Positions 13,269 to 23,681 of a stretch of DNA of 64,000 nucleotides are shown one piece after another (the stretch's first letter is position 1; each line of letters starts with the position of its first letter). The translations under genes and the position numbers were made by a program. The notes under the pieces were generated by a model. That model searched no databases. It saw nothing but the letters and a program-made list of their open reading frames with translations, and was not told the DNA's origin. The DNA comes from Pseudevernia furfuracea (Eukaryota; Ascomycota; Lecanoromycetes; Lecanorales; Parmeliaceae). The stretch lies in NCBI GenBank assembly GCA_022315425.1, contig JAIUPT010000042.1, forward strand, positions 1,302,001-1,366,000. The letters are read 5' to 3'.

Positions 13269-13662
13269 GGCGGATTGTCACGGATTCCCTATTTTATATT
13301 GCTTCTTTTGCTTTCCCTTTATGCGCCCACATTGGACTTAGAGAGATGGACCAAGTTGCTCAAGTCCGTGTCATCTTGCTTGACCAGCTCACGTATCTGT
13401 GTTGCAGTCCTGACGAGATAGATGGGACATGTAACCTGAGACCGAGATGTTTTCGATGGGAGGGAGTCGAGGTATGTATCACACGAGTGCATATTGCTGC
13501 AGCCTCGGACCGAAAATCACGAAAAGCGGCCCCGCACGGGGGATTCGGAGCGGGAGTGGACTATCTAGCCTTACGCTAAAAGTGTGATAGGGCTGTCCGC
13601 TGAATGAAAGGAGTTGTAGCAACCACTGCCATCAGCTTTAGCGAAGCAACGAATAAGAAATC

Positions 13663-14103
13663 ATGCTGTGTCTTCGTGTCCTGCGGTTCCTCGCCCGCTC
13701 AAGTCGCCCTCGCGCCCAAATTTCCACAAAGCCAACGTCATCGCGACGGTAATTCCCCTTTTGGATGTCACCATCAGAACCCCTTTCTAACAGGACCCCC
13801 AGAGCCTTCAGCATCCTCTCCCCAAGCCGTCCTTCTTTACCCCATCGGAACGCGTTGGCTCCATCGCCAGCGTCGTTACCCCAATCACAAACCACGGAAC
13901 CTGCTCTCGACCTCCTCCCCCGCATCTCCACCCATCCCTCCCTCGCCGCGATACAAGTGCGCAATGGACCTCGAGATACATACAATCCAAGTCACAGGGT
14001 ACGGAAGAGGCGGGCTGGATTTCTGGCGAGGGTCAGGACCAGGAAAGGAAGGTTGGTACTGAAGAGGAGGCAATTAAAGGGCAGATGGAACCTGAGTCAT
14101 TGA
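13663..14103 (+). CDS. mrpl34: Mitochondrial large-subunit ribosomal protein bL34m
   Basis: A component of the 54S mitochondrial ribosomal subunit. The C-terminus (NGPRDTYNPSHRVRKRR, GFLARVRTRKGR, ending KGRWNLSH) is the bL34 fold signature. Taking exon 1 as 13663-13748 and exon 2 as 13794-14103 gives 131 aa. It begins MLCLRVLRFLARSSRPRAQ, an Arg-rich, acid-free presequence typical of mitochondrial import. The join (CG|G ACC CCC) keeps phase. The intron would be only 45 bp, with its CTAAC branch site almost touching the AG, so the splice point is less certain than the product. An unspliced start at 13765 would lose the presequence. Confidence 0.88.
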
Positions 14104-14600
14104 GGTGGTAGGAAGAGGCGATGGTCAGAACTAAGACAAGAGTTGAAGGGCAGACTCGAGGACTCGCGTCCACAGAGCATAACGCACGAGAGATGGCAGA
14201 GCTAGCGAATGGTGCCCGGAGAGGCTAAGCTCTGCCGAAAGGCGTGGATGAGATCCAGGCATACATATCATGTGGGGCCCATGTCACTTAGTCCGAGCCT
14301 CTATCTGATATACAGTCGTGTTCTCATTCCTGGGCTAGGTACAACTTGAAGACACACATATGCCTTATTTCAAATGTATTACCGTGCAACTGAGATGTCT
14401 AAGTTCCGGCCTCTCATAGGTAGCGCTTCCGCATGAACGGCGAGATCTCGAGAGCTTTTGTATCAGTGCTCTCAGTAAACCTCCCAAGAAGCATGCAATG
14501 CTCAAAAACACAAGACCCCATCACGATGATGTGAGGAAACGACTTTTGCCCACGTCGTGATCAAACAGCGATTAGCTTCTGTATCGGTCTTTGCAACCAC
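14104..14600. other. Convergent 3' region between bL34m and eIF2 gamma
   Basis: About 500 bp between two converging genes. It should hold both polyadenylation regions. No ORF, repeat or RNA gene can be supported. Confidence 0.6.
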
Positions 14601-16248
14601 CTAGTCGAGACTCGGCTCCAGCGTCACACCCCTAGATGTAGACGTCAATATCGCAAAATCCTCTGAATCCGAGGAAGAAGAGACTTACGCAACGATGTTG
14701 GCCCACCCAATCAACCGCCAGTGCTTGTCGATTCTCCTACTCAGTGCTATTTTCTCTCCTATTTCTGTGCAAGCAGGACTCGTCAATTGAATCTTGGCGG
14801 CGTCTTTCTTGACGTTCATGATCTTGGCACCTGTCGCCGTTGATCCAATATTGACCATCAAAACCTCAGCCTTGGACAGCTTTTCTACCTTCGCCTGCTT
14901 GCCATCGGCGGTCTTGACCCCTAGCAGTCGGCGGAGCAGCACGAAGGAGACTTCGAGCTCCGTGTATATCGATGGTAGTTGACCTTTAAGACCGAGAACG
15001 AAACCAACGAGACGATCGGCGCGGCAGAGAGTGGGATCTACTCGAGTACCTACACCAATGAGACCGCCGGGAACGGCGAATTTCAGGTCATTGTGTTCGG
15101 CAAAGAGCGAAACAACTCTGCTGAAAATAGGTCGGCACTTGATCTTCCCTTGCTCGTCTTTCGTGACGAGACCGGGTCGAATTTCAATTTCATCGCCGAG
15201 CTTCAGGACACCAGTGAGGATGCTGCCTCCTGCCACACCCCCTTTCAGTTCTTCTATCTCAGCTCCCGGTTTGTTGACGTCGAAGGACCTAATAATGATC
15301 ATGTGCGGTGCGGCGCCAAAGTCTCGGACGGGAACAGGGATCTTGTTGACTATTCTCTCATTGATGGCGTCAATGTTGTACTTCAGCTGGGCAGATATCG
15401 GGATAATGGGTGATTTATCTGCTACTGTGCCCCGTACGAAATTCTCAATGGACTGGAAGTGTTGCTCCGCGCCTTCTGATCGCATCAAGTCGACCTTGTT
15501 CTGGAGAATGATGATGTGGTCAAGCTTCATGATCTCGATAGCTGCTAGATGCTCGGAGGTCTGGGGTTGAGGGCATGATTCGTTCCCAGCGATAAGAAGG
15601 AGGGCTGCGTCCATAACGGCTGCGCCTGACAACATGGTGCTCATGAGAATGTCGTGACCGGGGCAATCCACAAATCTTCACACTGATCAGCAAAGTGTCT
15701 AGATATGGTCAAGGCATAACTCACGACACGTGTCTAACCAATCTATACCGACCTTCACAGCCCGGCCTCTCACACAGTGGATCTACCTCCTTCTCACTCT
15801 TGTAGCTCTTGTAGCACGTCGGCCTTGGGCACTTATCATTGTCACACTTGTAGATCTTGGCATTCGCATAACCCAGCTTGATCGTAATATTTCTCTCCAG
15901 CTCGTTCTTGAACCTGACAGTCTGCACCCCAGAGATTGCCTTCACCACGGTTGATTTCCCGTGTGCCACGTGCCCTATTGTGCCAATATTGATCGTAGCT
16001 TGCCTGGCGATGATTTCGGGCGAAAGGGGCGTCAATGCTGAAGTATCCAAGTTTTCTGGATCTGGTTGCTCTGGAAGCTCGGGTCTCTTTATTTCGGGCA
16101 GTGGTTCTGATTTTTTGAGCACGGATCTTGGCTGATCGAGGGGCTCTCTATCTTCAACCTCGCCGTTCTCCTGACCATCGACGGGCTCCATTTGGGGAGA
16201 TTCCGGTCCCGACTCCTCTTCCGAAGGCATATCGCCATTTGTCGCCAT
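14601..16248 (-). CDS. gcd11: Translation initiation factor eIF2 gamma subunit
   Basis: The GTPase subunit of eIF2, which carries initiator Met-tRNA to the 40S ribosome. Three exons: 15725-16248, 14689-15675 and a 31-bp last exon 14601-14631, giving 513 aa. G-domain motifs are all present: GHVAHGKST (P-loop), VDCPGHD (G3, formed across the first splice junction as S|FVDCPGH) and NKVD (G4). The gamma-specific zinc-ribbon cysteines lie in YKCDNDKCPRPTCY and CERPGCEGRY. The last exon supplies AGVTLEPSLD; without it the ORF would stop prematurely at the intron. The acidic N-terminal ~75 residues are the usual variable extension. Confidence 0.96.
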
Positions 16249-16815
16249 GTTTGCGGTGAATCGGTGCTTTTCCCTACTCAGACGCTAGATTCTACCAATC
16301 CCACTTCTATTGTAAGCTGTTTAAAATGGGCTCCGATGTTGGGATTAGATCTGTTCACTTGAGTGTGCCTTAGGATGAGGCTGTAAGCGTTCCTCGATAG
16401 CTTGAGGTGAGTGTCTAATTGTAGCTACGTGAACCCGGCTTAAAGGTTGAAAATGACCAAAAATTTTGGCGGCTGTTTCTTGCCGCGGGCACAGCGCCAA
16501 GCCATGTTGTACGAGTACTCTACGGTGTTCGCCAAAGACGAAAACTTTTCTACCCATTTGCTCCACCATAATTGAAATCTGAAATCTGACTATTATTCTT
16601 CCCATTTCTATCGCGATCAATAGCCACTCATTCATGTGACCTCATTAGTACCCTCAAAGCGACGAAATTCTGGTATACGATGATTTGTTCTTAGAGCTCG
16701 CGGATGACCGCTTTAGAGAGAGGTGTATTACTAGGATCGAGCCTTCGCAGAGGGCTCTAGAATAGAGGTGACCTGATTGTCCAAATATTGACATAAATAT
16801 GTGCTCAGGTTACGC

Positions 16816-16875
16816 GGGGGCTAACCAGTAAGTAATCGAAAGCTTGTCGAGTCTGTGAGAAGACCATTACAATTA
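16816..16875. mobile_element. Transposable-element fragment, related to the copy near 53.17 kb
   Basis: This 60-bp stretch resembles positions 53169-53225: both read GGCTA-CCAGTA, then GAAAGCTTG / GAAAAGCTTG, then a CGAG-CTGTG-GAAGACCA core, then ATTAG. Several differences are transitions with T or A in this copy (GTCGAG against GCCGAG, GTGAGAAG against GTGGGAAG). The TGTG-GAAGACCA point could be an LTR start with internal sequence to its left, as in a Copia-type 3' junction. The assignment to Copia is inference; the similarity between the two places is seen directly. Confidence 0.5.
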
Positions 16876-17692
16876 GTTACATTCATCTATAGAACTAGAT
16901 TGGTATGATCACGGATTCTTAGCTCTCAACCTTGCTTTTTTTTTGTATATTCTTGTATTCTTATACTCTTATATTCTTGTATCCTTCTCACTCGTATTCT
17001 CTTCCGTTAGAAAGAGTCATCTTTTTGAGCAGATGCGTCGTTCTAAATAGCTTAGCTCTATCTAATGGATCAAATGCCGAGCAGGATTTAGAATGCTCTT
17101 TTTCGTCACGCGCAGGGAAATGAGCCACGTACATTCATTTGTTTATTTATGATCTATCTAATTTATCTATGATATATCGCTGCGTGGTATCAATCCCGCT
17201 TGCGTCTAATATAACCCAATTCAATATTTGACCATCGTGTTAGGCCCCATTCGTTACCCCAATTCTGAGTCCTCGTTTCTGATCTTGCTTCCCCATGTTT
17301 CCGGCAGCTCGCCGTTGTGGGCCAGCTCTATGGTCAAGTTGTCGTCTTGCCTACTAGACAGGCTAGATGATTTGAGCGAACTGAACGAATTCGGGTGTAA
17401 ATGGATGCTCAGTGTTTCGAGCTGACTTGTTGTCTCACTATCTTTCGTGGATATAATTTTTTTATATTGATACTTGACCTCTTTGCGCTCTGACCACTTG
17501 TGAGTAAGGTAATGGCCCCTTGGAAACTAGAATAACTTGATGTAGCGGCCTCTTCTGTGGGCACTGGCTAATGAGCGATTATGTTTTCTGGTGGTTGTAG
17601 TGGTTGTGATAATGTCAAACCTGAGTGATCTTCGGTGATGATTCTGTTCCTAAGTAATTCTGAGTGATAGACATAGTTGGTAGTTGATAGTT

Positions 17693-17900
17693 GATAGAAC
17701 TCTGCACTGGCCACTTGTAGGCACTGAGGAGACTCTGAATGTAGTAGAGAAGTCGAATATTGATAGAGCTCTGCACTGGTCACTTGTAGACACTGAGGAG
17801 ACTCTAAAGGTAGTAGAGAAGTCGAATATTGATAGAGCTCTGCACTGGTCACTTGTAGACACTGAGGAGACTCTAAAGGTAGTAGAAAAGAGTGAGAAAG
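17693..17900. repeat. Minisatellite: three copies of a 69-bp unit
   Basis: Copies start at 17693, 17762 and 17831. Each begins GATAGARCTCTGCACTGG and runs through CACTTGTAG-CACTGAGGAGACTC. Copies 2 and 3 are almost identical; copy 1 is more diverged. The unit is exactly 23 codons and is stop-free in more than one frame, so it yields long but unconvincing ORFs; none has a good ATG. Confidence 0.9.
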
Positions 17901-19050
17901 TATACTGGACTTTGGCTTGAATGAATCAATGATTGACTGCAACAACGTAGTAGTTACGCGACAGCCTCATATCCTGTTGGAAACCATGAGAGGGAAGTTG
18001 ATTGATTAGCTATGGAGTGGTGTGCCGCTAATCGAATATCATGAGAAGCCTGCTAATCTGCCACCGCAAGGGGTAGCTACAACAGAGTGCTGCAGCACTT
18101 TTCAACAGATCTGACATCGGAGCAATAGCAGGAACACAAAACACTTGGGGGAAAAAGGGAAGAATAGAGAAAACCAGAAAGTTGTATCATTGGTCTCGAA
18201 AGAAATAGCTGGAGAAGATAACAGAAAAAGGCGGAGTGCATGAGTCGGCAGTTGAGTGGGATCAACCGTCTACGGAAGACGCACTCGGTCAGTCGCCTTG
18301 GCGCCTGTCACTTGGACCAATCTTCCTTAACTAAGCATTCGTTGTCTCTTTAATCATCCCTCACCCCTTCCAATTCCCCATAACACTGTTCACTCGGCGA
18401 GTCTACCCACGCACAGTCCGTGAGAGAAAAAAGATAATTTAATTGCCTGGCATTTACCCCCACTACCCGCCCACCACAGTACCACTTACCGAATCCATTA
18501 TTCATGAGGCTGCGGCGATTTAATTGCCACTTCTCGCAAATTATGCCTATTCCAGCAGGAAGACCATTGCTCGCCCCTGTCAGCCGAAGATAAGACACGA
18601 AGGCCTCGGGATGGCGGAAATCCGTTGACCTGCAGTAAGTTTGTAGGCCAAATGCCACAGTGGGGTTCATTTCTGTCAGGCATCAGATTCAAATGGTGTG
18701 CATGACTCTACATAAAGGCTGCGAGGCTACAAGGCTAATTTTTCCCGCGTCTGCGCCACGAAGATTGGGCCTGCCTTGAATGATGCATATCTTTCAGTGT
18801 GAAGGTGCTTCTTATCTGCTACCTTGACTGCGATTCAAGTGACGGATACCACAACAAGTATATAGCTGATTCTATCCAGACGTACTTCTCAAACAGGTCA
18901 AATCGCGCTTTTTTAAACGCTGGTGGGACTAGCAGTCGAGCTGCCGGCAATCAAACAGACGACAAATCCTTCCAGCCTGATCATAGTTGCTCATTGAATC
19001 AGAACACAGTGACCCGTCGTTCCTCGTATCAGGACGTTAACTTCTCCAGC

Positions 19051-21694
19051 ATGACTACTGACTGGAATTCCACGGGGAATGTCGAGCTTGGCAATCCTGG
19101 ACATCCATCTACTCTGCGTGAGAATGGCTCGGGGCGCCGTCTTAGCCGTGGCGATTCTAACGGCAGCATGGAGATCCGTCGCGCTTCCCCTGACCTAGGT
19201 TCGGGAGAAAACATCCTGCTCGAGGACTTGAGTGCTCCCTTACAAGATACAACAGTATCCGCAAACAAGAAGAGCCCAGACCCGAAACCGATGTTGCGGT
19301 ATCGAAAGCGATCAGCTTGGCTCCTTGCCATCTACGTTCCTTTGCTCGTCCTGCCCTGGGCTCTGACTTGCCTGATGGCGGTCCGGCCGCTCAATCTCTC
19401 ATCATAGTAAGGCCGTTATTCGTCCCATTCGGCTATTCCAGATTGGCTGACACGGGAGCATAAAGTATCGACCAGAGAGGTCAATACTCGCCGGGACAGT
19501 TTACAATTAGCCTAGGAGCATTAGTTACCGTGCGATTTTTGAACTCCGTTGGCTCTTTGGTCACGGTGCCTATCGTCTCCAGTCTTCTGGCACATGCCGC
19601 TATAATCTATACACAAAGACATAACATAGGGCAGAGCCTCAGTATTCCGCAAAACCTTGCATTGGCTGACCGAGGCTGGTCTGATATACCCATTGTTTAC
19701 TCCTCGATCTTTAAAGAGAAAAGCGATCGTTTTCAGCGAAGCGGATTCCTTTTATGGGCATCTGCAATGATGCTCCTAAGTAGAATGCCACCATGTAATT
19801 TTGATGACACAGGGACTGACGTCTGCTGCCTAGGCTCCATTCAACAACCTATACAACAGCTGCTAGTATCCACAAAACCTTTTCTAACGGTGACCTGCAA
19901 TGACAATCCTGTTTTCATAGAGAACGATAGCAGCAGCTGCGACAAGTTGGGCGTAGGACACGTTTCCATTGGCTACGATCCCGAACCTGCCGATCTAGAA
20001 CTACTGCCACAAAGTATTGTTGTTCAACAAGTTATGACCTGGGCTCTCACTGCATTCGATCGGAGCTTCCAGCTTCATCTTTGGCCCGAGAACTACGCCT
20101 GCGTTGACGACAACCTGGCAGCGGAAAGGAGCACCTTCTTCTGGTACTGGGATGCCGGTCAAGATTTTAAAGGTCCGTGTCCTCAGCCCGAAGCCTACTT
20201 CGTGTCAAGTCTTCCGAATGGTACTACGACTGGTGTACTTCGCGAACATGCGATGCGGCTGAATTCTTCTGTGCAGTGTTCGAACATTCCCCGATCAGAA
20301 TTCCCACTACAGTGCCCTGGCTCAAGACCGTTCACTGCCAACTTTTCTTCAGGACCCGCTAATAACTCAACCACCTCTCCGGCGGCATTGGATATCAGAA
20401 TGTGTGTTCCTGGGGACTATCGGTTGACGCCTTGGACCCTAAGCCGAGACCGGCAGGATATTACTGAAGATTTGTATCTTGACGTTTTCTTGGCTGACCC
20501 AGGGCTCTACGATGGTCCGATTATTAGAAGCTCAACGAACTATACACTTCAATGTACAGCGAACTCTACCAGGGGTTATTTCGAGCTCGGAAATTACCAG
20601 AACGGCTATCAACCTGGTCCATTACTAGAAAAGTGGCCAGAAGTGCCTGATATGGTAGCCAATTTCAATGACTACTTGGGGCCGGCCGCCAATTATGCAC
20701 GCCCGGGTAAAATGTAATGCCCAAGAATCGTGTGATGAAATTCATTGAAGGGTGTTTCAGCTAAGCAGACCTAGTAATGGAAATACCTTCAGTAGTATTC
20801 CCACCTTCTCGACCCCACCTGATCCATTCAACGAAGGAATTCCCTTTCGCACGCCAGGCCCTCTTATGGACATCTGCAATTTCTTTGTTCGGTAACCAAT
20901 CCTTTTTCAATACCGTCTCCACCTCTGCCGCTCCTGCCAATGCCAATTTTACCAACGCGAGTTCCCTCACCGCGCTTGCTCGGATCTGTCGAGAAAGCCG
21001 AATCCCCTTCACGCGTCTCAATATTGTTAACGGCGAGCAATTTCACTCCTTGTGCTACCTTGACCAAGAAGAAGACGACGGGGAAACCATGCTCATCACC
21101 TTCATCTACCAGTGGTTTGCTACGTTCACAGCGGATTCTCAAGAAGCTCTTTCCGCATCTCTCTTCTTTGCCAATGAAGCCTATCTGACGCAAACCGCGG
21201 ATGCAACTGCGCTTCTTACTGCGCGGGCCATTTACACCAGCCCTGGCTTTACTATGGCAAAACCCGACATAGCTTTAGCTAGTACCATTGCCATCAGCGT
21301 TCTGATGTTCCTCGAACTTCTCGCCCTGTCTTATCTCACGTGGTACATATACAGCGCGCCCACCTGGACAACGAGCCTAGACGCGCTTGCTGTTGCGCGC
21401 ATAGGTGCCAGCCTGCCAGCTGGAGCATTACCAGCTCTCGGACCTGTAAGCAGGAAAGACATGGAGAGCTTGCGTAAGCTTGATGGCTTGGTGGGTGTGG
21501 AAGACGAGGAAGAAGGAGAAGGAGAAGCTGTCTTTCACGAGGGAGGGAATCATACAGCGGTCCGTGTTCTAGGGCTCGGCGCGTCTGGATTAATACCTAG
21601 GAGGTGGAAGAAGGGCGAGAAGGGAGTTGGGATTAGTGATAGGTTTGTTGAACATGAAGCACAGAGCGGGTCAAAAGAGATTGGCAACGAGTGA
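19051..21694 (+). CDS. Large fungal multi-span membrane glycoprotein, unknown function
   Basis: Not recognised by function. Exons 19051-19406, 19466-20706 and 20775-21694 join in phase (SSY|IDQRGQYS and ARP|VMEIPS), giving about 838 aa. A polar Ser/Asn-rich N-terminus is followed by a hydrophobic segment (SAWLLAIYVPLLVLPWALTC) and a second near VGSLVTVPIVSSLLAHAA. The motif LADRGWSDIP follows, as in a widespread family of uncharacterised fungal membrane proteins. Then comes a long, probably extracytoplasmic Cys- and N-glycosylation-site-rich region, a late transmembrane span (LASTIAISVLMFLELLALSYL) and an acidic tail. The start is uncertain: the frame is open back to about 18790, next to a TTTCAG acceptor, so an upstream exon is possible; 19051 is the first clear in-frame ATG. 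Confidence 0.75.
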
Positions 21695-22124
21695 ACGAGT
21701 ACTTTGTAGTATATAAGAATAGGAAAGACCAGTCGGCGATACGGCATCGATTCGTCAAATCTACCCTGAAGGTTGGTGGCTATAAGTTCTTGAACAAAGC
21801 TGGCGTATCATGCATACGCACCCAAGGATGTACGCGAGCTAGTTGGAGCTACTACATATGCGTTGAGATATACGCATACATCTGGGTTACTGCTACCGCG
21901 ACAATACAGACCTCGCTTGTCAACTGATCGTAGTATTAAGTCTGGAAACCGCCCTATCCCATGGGGTGGCATGGCACAGCAAAATTCCGGGGTTTCGCCG
22001 TGGCAGCTGTTTAGACTGGATGATACAGTTGTATGAGGGAGGGAGGAGGAGGAGAAGATAGGAGGAGAAGAAAGATTGATATAGCATTTGATTCAAAGTC
22101 TCCGACGGATACCTGTTGGTGTCT

Positions 22125-22640
22125 TCATCCTCCTCCTCCTCCTCCTCCTCCTCCTCTTCCTCCTCTTCCTCCGATCGTACCTCCTATCGACATCGTATTC
22201 GTCATTGCTACAGCTCCCATCGCGCCTCCATATCCACCCATGCTCGCGCTATTCTTCGCGCTGTAGGCTGGAGGGTCCTCCAACCCCGGCCTCTGCAGAC
22301 GCCTTGAATCGCCTCGCTTTCTCAATTTCCTTTGGGGTTGTCGTCCAGGCAGCGCTCTCACCGATCTACCATCATACCAATCCCGATGCCTCCGGATGTC
22401 TCTTTCGGGATCGGAGTAGGGACCGTGCCGAGCACGATTTTGCCGCGAAATTACTTTTTGGATGAGCGCTGCGACGATAATGACCACAAATATGGGGATG
22501 ACGATGGAGATGATGAGGATTTGGGGTTGCGATAGGGAGGGTGATGAAGAGGGAGGGAGGCTGCTGCTTGAGGAAATGGAGGCATCGTCGCTAGTGCCGG
22601 AGGATGTGGCCTCAATGCCTCTGTTGGAGAAGGCTACCAT
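22125..22640 (-). CDS. Single-pass membrane protein with PPAY motif and poly-Gly tail
   Basis: Unknown function. 171 aa from the ATG at 22640, intronless. A short Ser/Thr-rich N-terminus (residues 1-40) precedes one strongly hydrophobic span (about 41-61, ILIISIVIPIFVVIIVAALI). A basic cytosolic segment follows (RHRDWYDGRSVRALPGRQPQ), then EDPPAYSAK with a PPxY motif of the kind bound by Rsp5-type WW domains. The C-terminus is Gly-rich and is encoded by a trinucleotide microsatellite. Small Ser-rich/TM/PPxY proteins of this layout are common in filamentous fungi, often sensor- or adaptor-like; that role is inference. Promoter and terminator are not evident. Confidence 0.6.
   Translation of the reverse strand: MVAFSNRGIEATSSGTSDDASISSSSSLPPSSSPSLSQPQILIISIVIPIFVVIIVAALIQKVISRQNRARHGPYSDPERDIRRHRDWYDGRSVRALPGRQPQRKLRKRGDSRRLQRPGLEDPPAYSAKNSASMGGYGGAMGAVAMTNTMSIGGTIGGRGGRGGGGGGGGG
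22128..22172. repeat. CCT/CTC trinucleotide microsatellite
   Basis: A run of CCTCCTCCT units, followed by CTTCCTCCT variants. On the minus strand it encodes the poly-Gly C-terminus of the gene at 22125-22640, so changes by whole units would alter tail length without breaking the frame. Confidence 0.85.
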
Positions 22641-23681
22641 TTTGAGGACTGAGTGGAGAAACGGCAGCGGTTGATATTGAGACGTCTGAGTTCAGATGAT
22701 AACTGGGCTAAATATTGATAGTTTGCGCGTGGACATTTATGTGAACTTCTGTTTGGAACTCTTCAGGACATTAGAAGAATAGAGGTATCTTTGTATGAAC
22801 CACTTCCTGCCGCCAAGCATTTTTAACGTGTTCCAAGCATGTCTCATCTGCTGCCGGAGGATTATGATACCTCCTAGACTGTGCCGCTTAATTTCAGGCC
22901 TTGGCACATACTGTGATCACACAGCCTGCTGATTCCTAAAAGCAACGCAGGAGGAATGACAAGGCTGGCACTTGAGATCGTAAGATAGGATGCTCTGCCA
23001 AATAATTCTGCTGTATAGATGACTAGGAATCATTTTATGGTGAATGTCTGAACGTCCTAGACGACCGTGAGGTTGAGGGATAGTCCGGGGGATTCCTCAC
23101 TGTCTATCTTGTCTTCGGACAGCTCGTCCCATCAGAACGAAGTCAGGATTTGGCACGTACTGAAGGCCCTCCAAGGCTTGAGCCGAACGAACCAAGATCT
23201 TGTTGAGCCTCGAAGTATTGCTCTATTAGGTCCTGATTTTCAAGAAGAGTACTCTTGTTTGTGTGAGATACGGTGTTTACTTCCTTTTCTTCGAAAGCTT
23301 TTATTTCAAAAGCTCCCTTTGATCATCAACATATTCTCGACTTCTTCATTGAGATCACCACTTCGACACAAGTCGAGCGCTGAGTTACCTTCGATGCCGA
23401 TCTCCGTAACTTCTGCTTGATCATCTAGAGAGCCGCTGCACCATAGATCTCAGTAGCATTGGAACTTGTGGATGCGATTGCAGTCGAGAAGGTGGGGAGA
23501 GATACAATAGTGCGAGTTCGAATGTCTCTGTTAGGCTACCTTTTGCGTGGGAATATCCATCGCTGTCCAAAATCCCCACTCACTAAACCTCACTTTTGTT
23601 ATATTGTAGGATGTATATGATGATGTCAGCGAAACCCGAGCCTCCTGGATGATCGATACGAGCATAGACTTTTTTTGACGT
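22641..23681. other. Intergenic, with a possible ankyrin-like scrap on the minus strand
   Basis: Mostly featureless. On the minus strand around 23320-23420 a short frame reads EGNSALDLCRSGDLNEEVEN, reminiscent of the end of an ankyrin repeat, then stops. It lies just downstream of the CorA-like gene and could be a relic of a longer gene. The evidence is one short match by eye. Confidence 0.3.

Larger units (their letters stand above)
16249..18797. other. Gene-free AT-rich stretch with TE and minisatellite fragments
   Basis: There are no credible genes in 2.5 kb. It contains a TE-derived segment around 16816-16875 and a 69-bp tandem repeat at 17693-17900 (separate entries), plus pyrimidine-rich runs near 16940-17010. 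The other short frames have no family signature. It marks the change from core genes on the left to accessory sequence on the right. Confidence 0.55.

Noticed and set aside
13604..14062. 152-codon ORF overlapping bL34m in another frame
   Set aside because: The bL34 signature lies in the frame of 13765-14103, with a matching presequence exon. The longer frame has no family features.
17568..17945. 125-codon minus-strand ORF with three 23-residue repeats
   Set aside because: It is simply the 69-bp minisatellite read in frame; there is no ATG start and no flanking exon signal.
22125..22640. Poly-Gly ORF as a chance product of the microsatellite
   Set aside because: Not rejected outright, but considered. 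The TM segment and PPAY part lie outside the repeat and look protein-like, so I kept the gene at moderate confidence.
23067..23420. 117-codon plus-strand ORF downstream of the CorA-like gene
   Set aside because: No good ATG and no domain. The opposite strand gives a slightly better, ankyrin-like scrap, which I list only as weak evidence.
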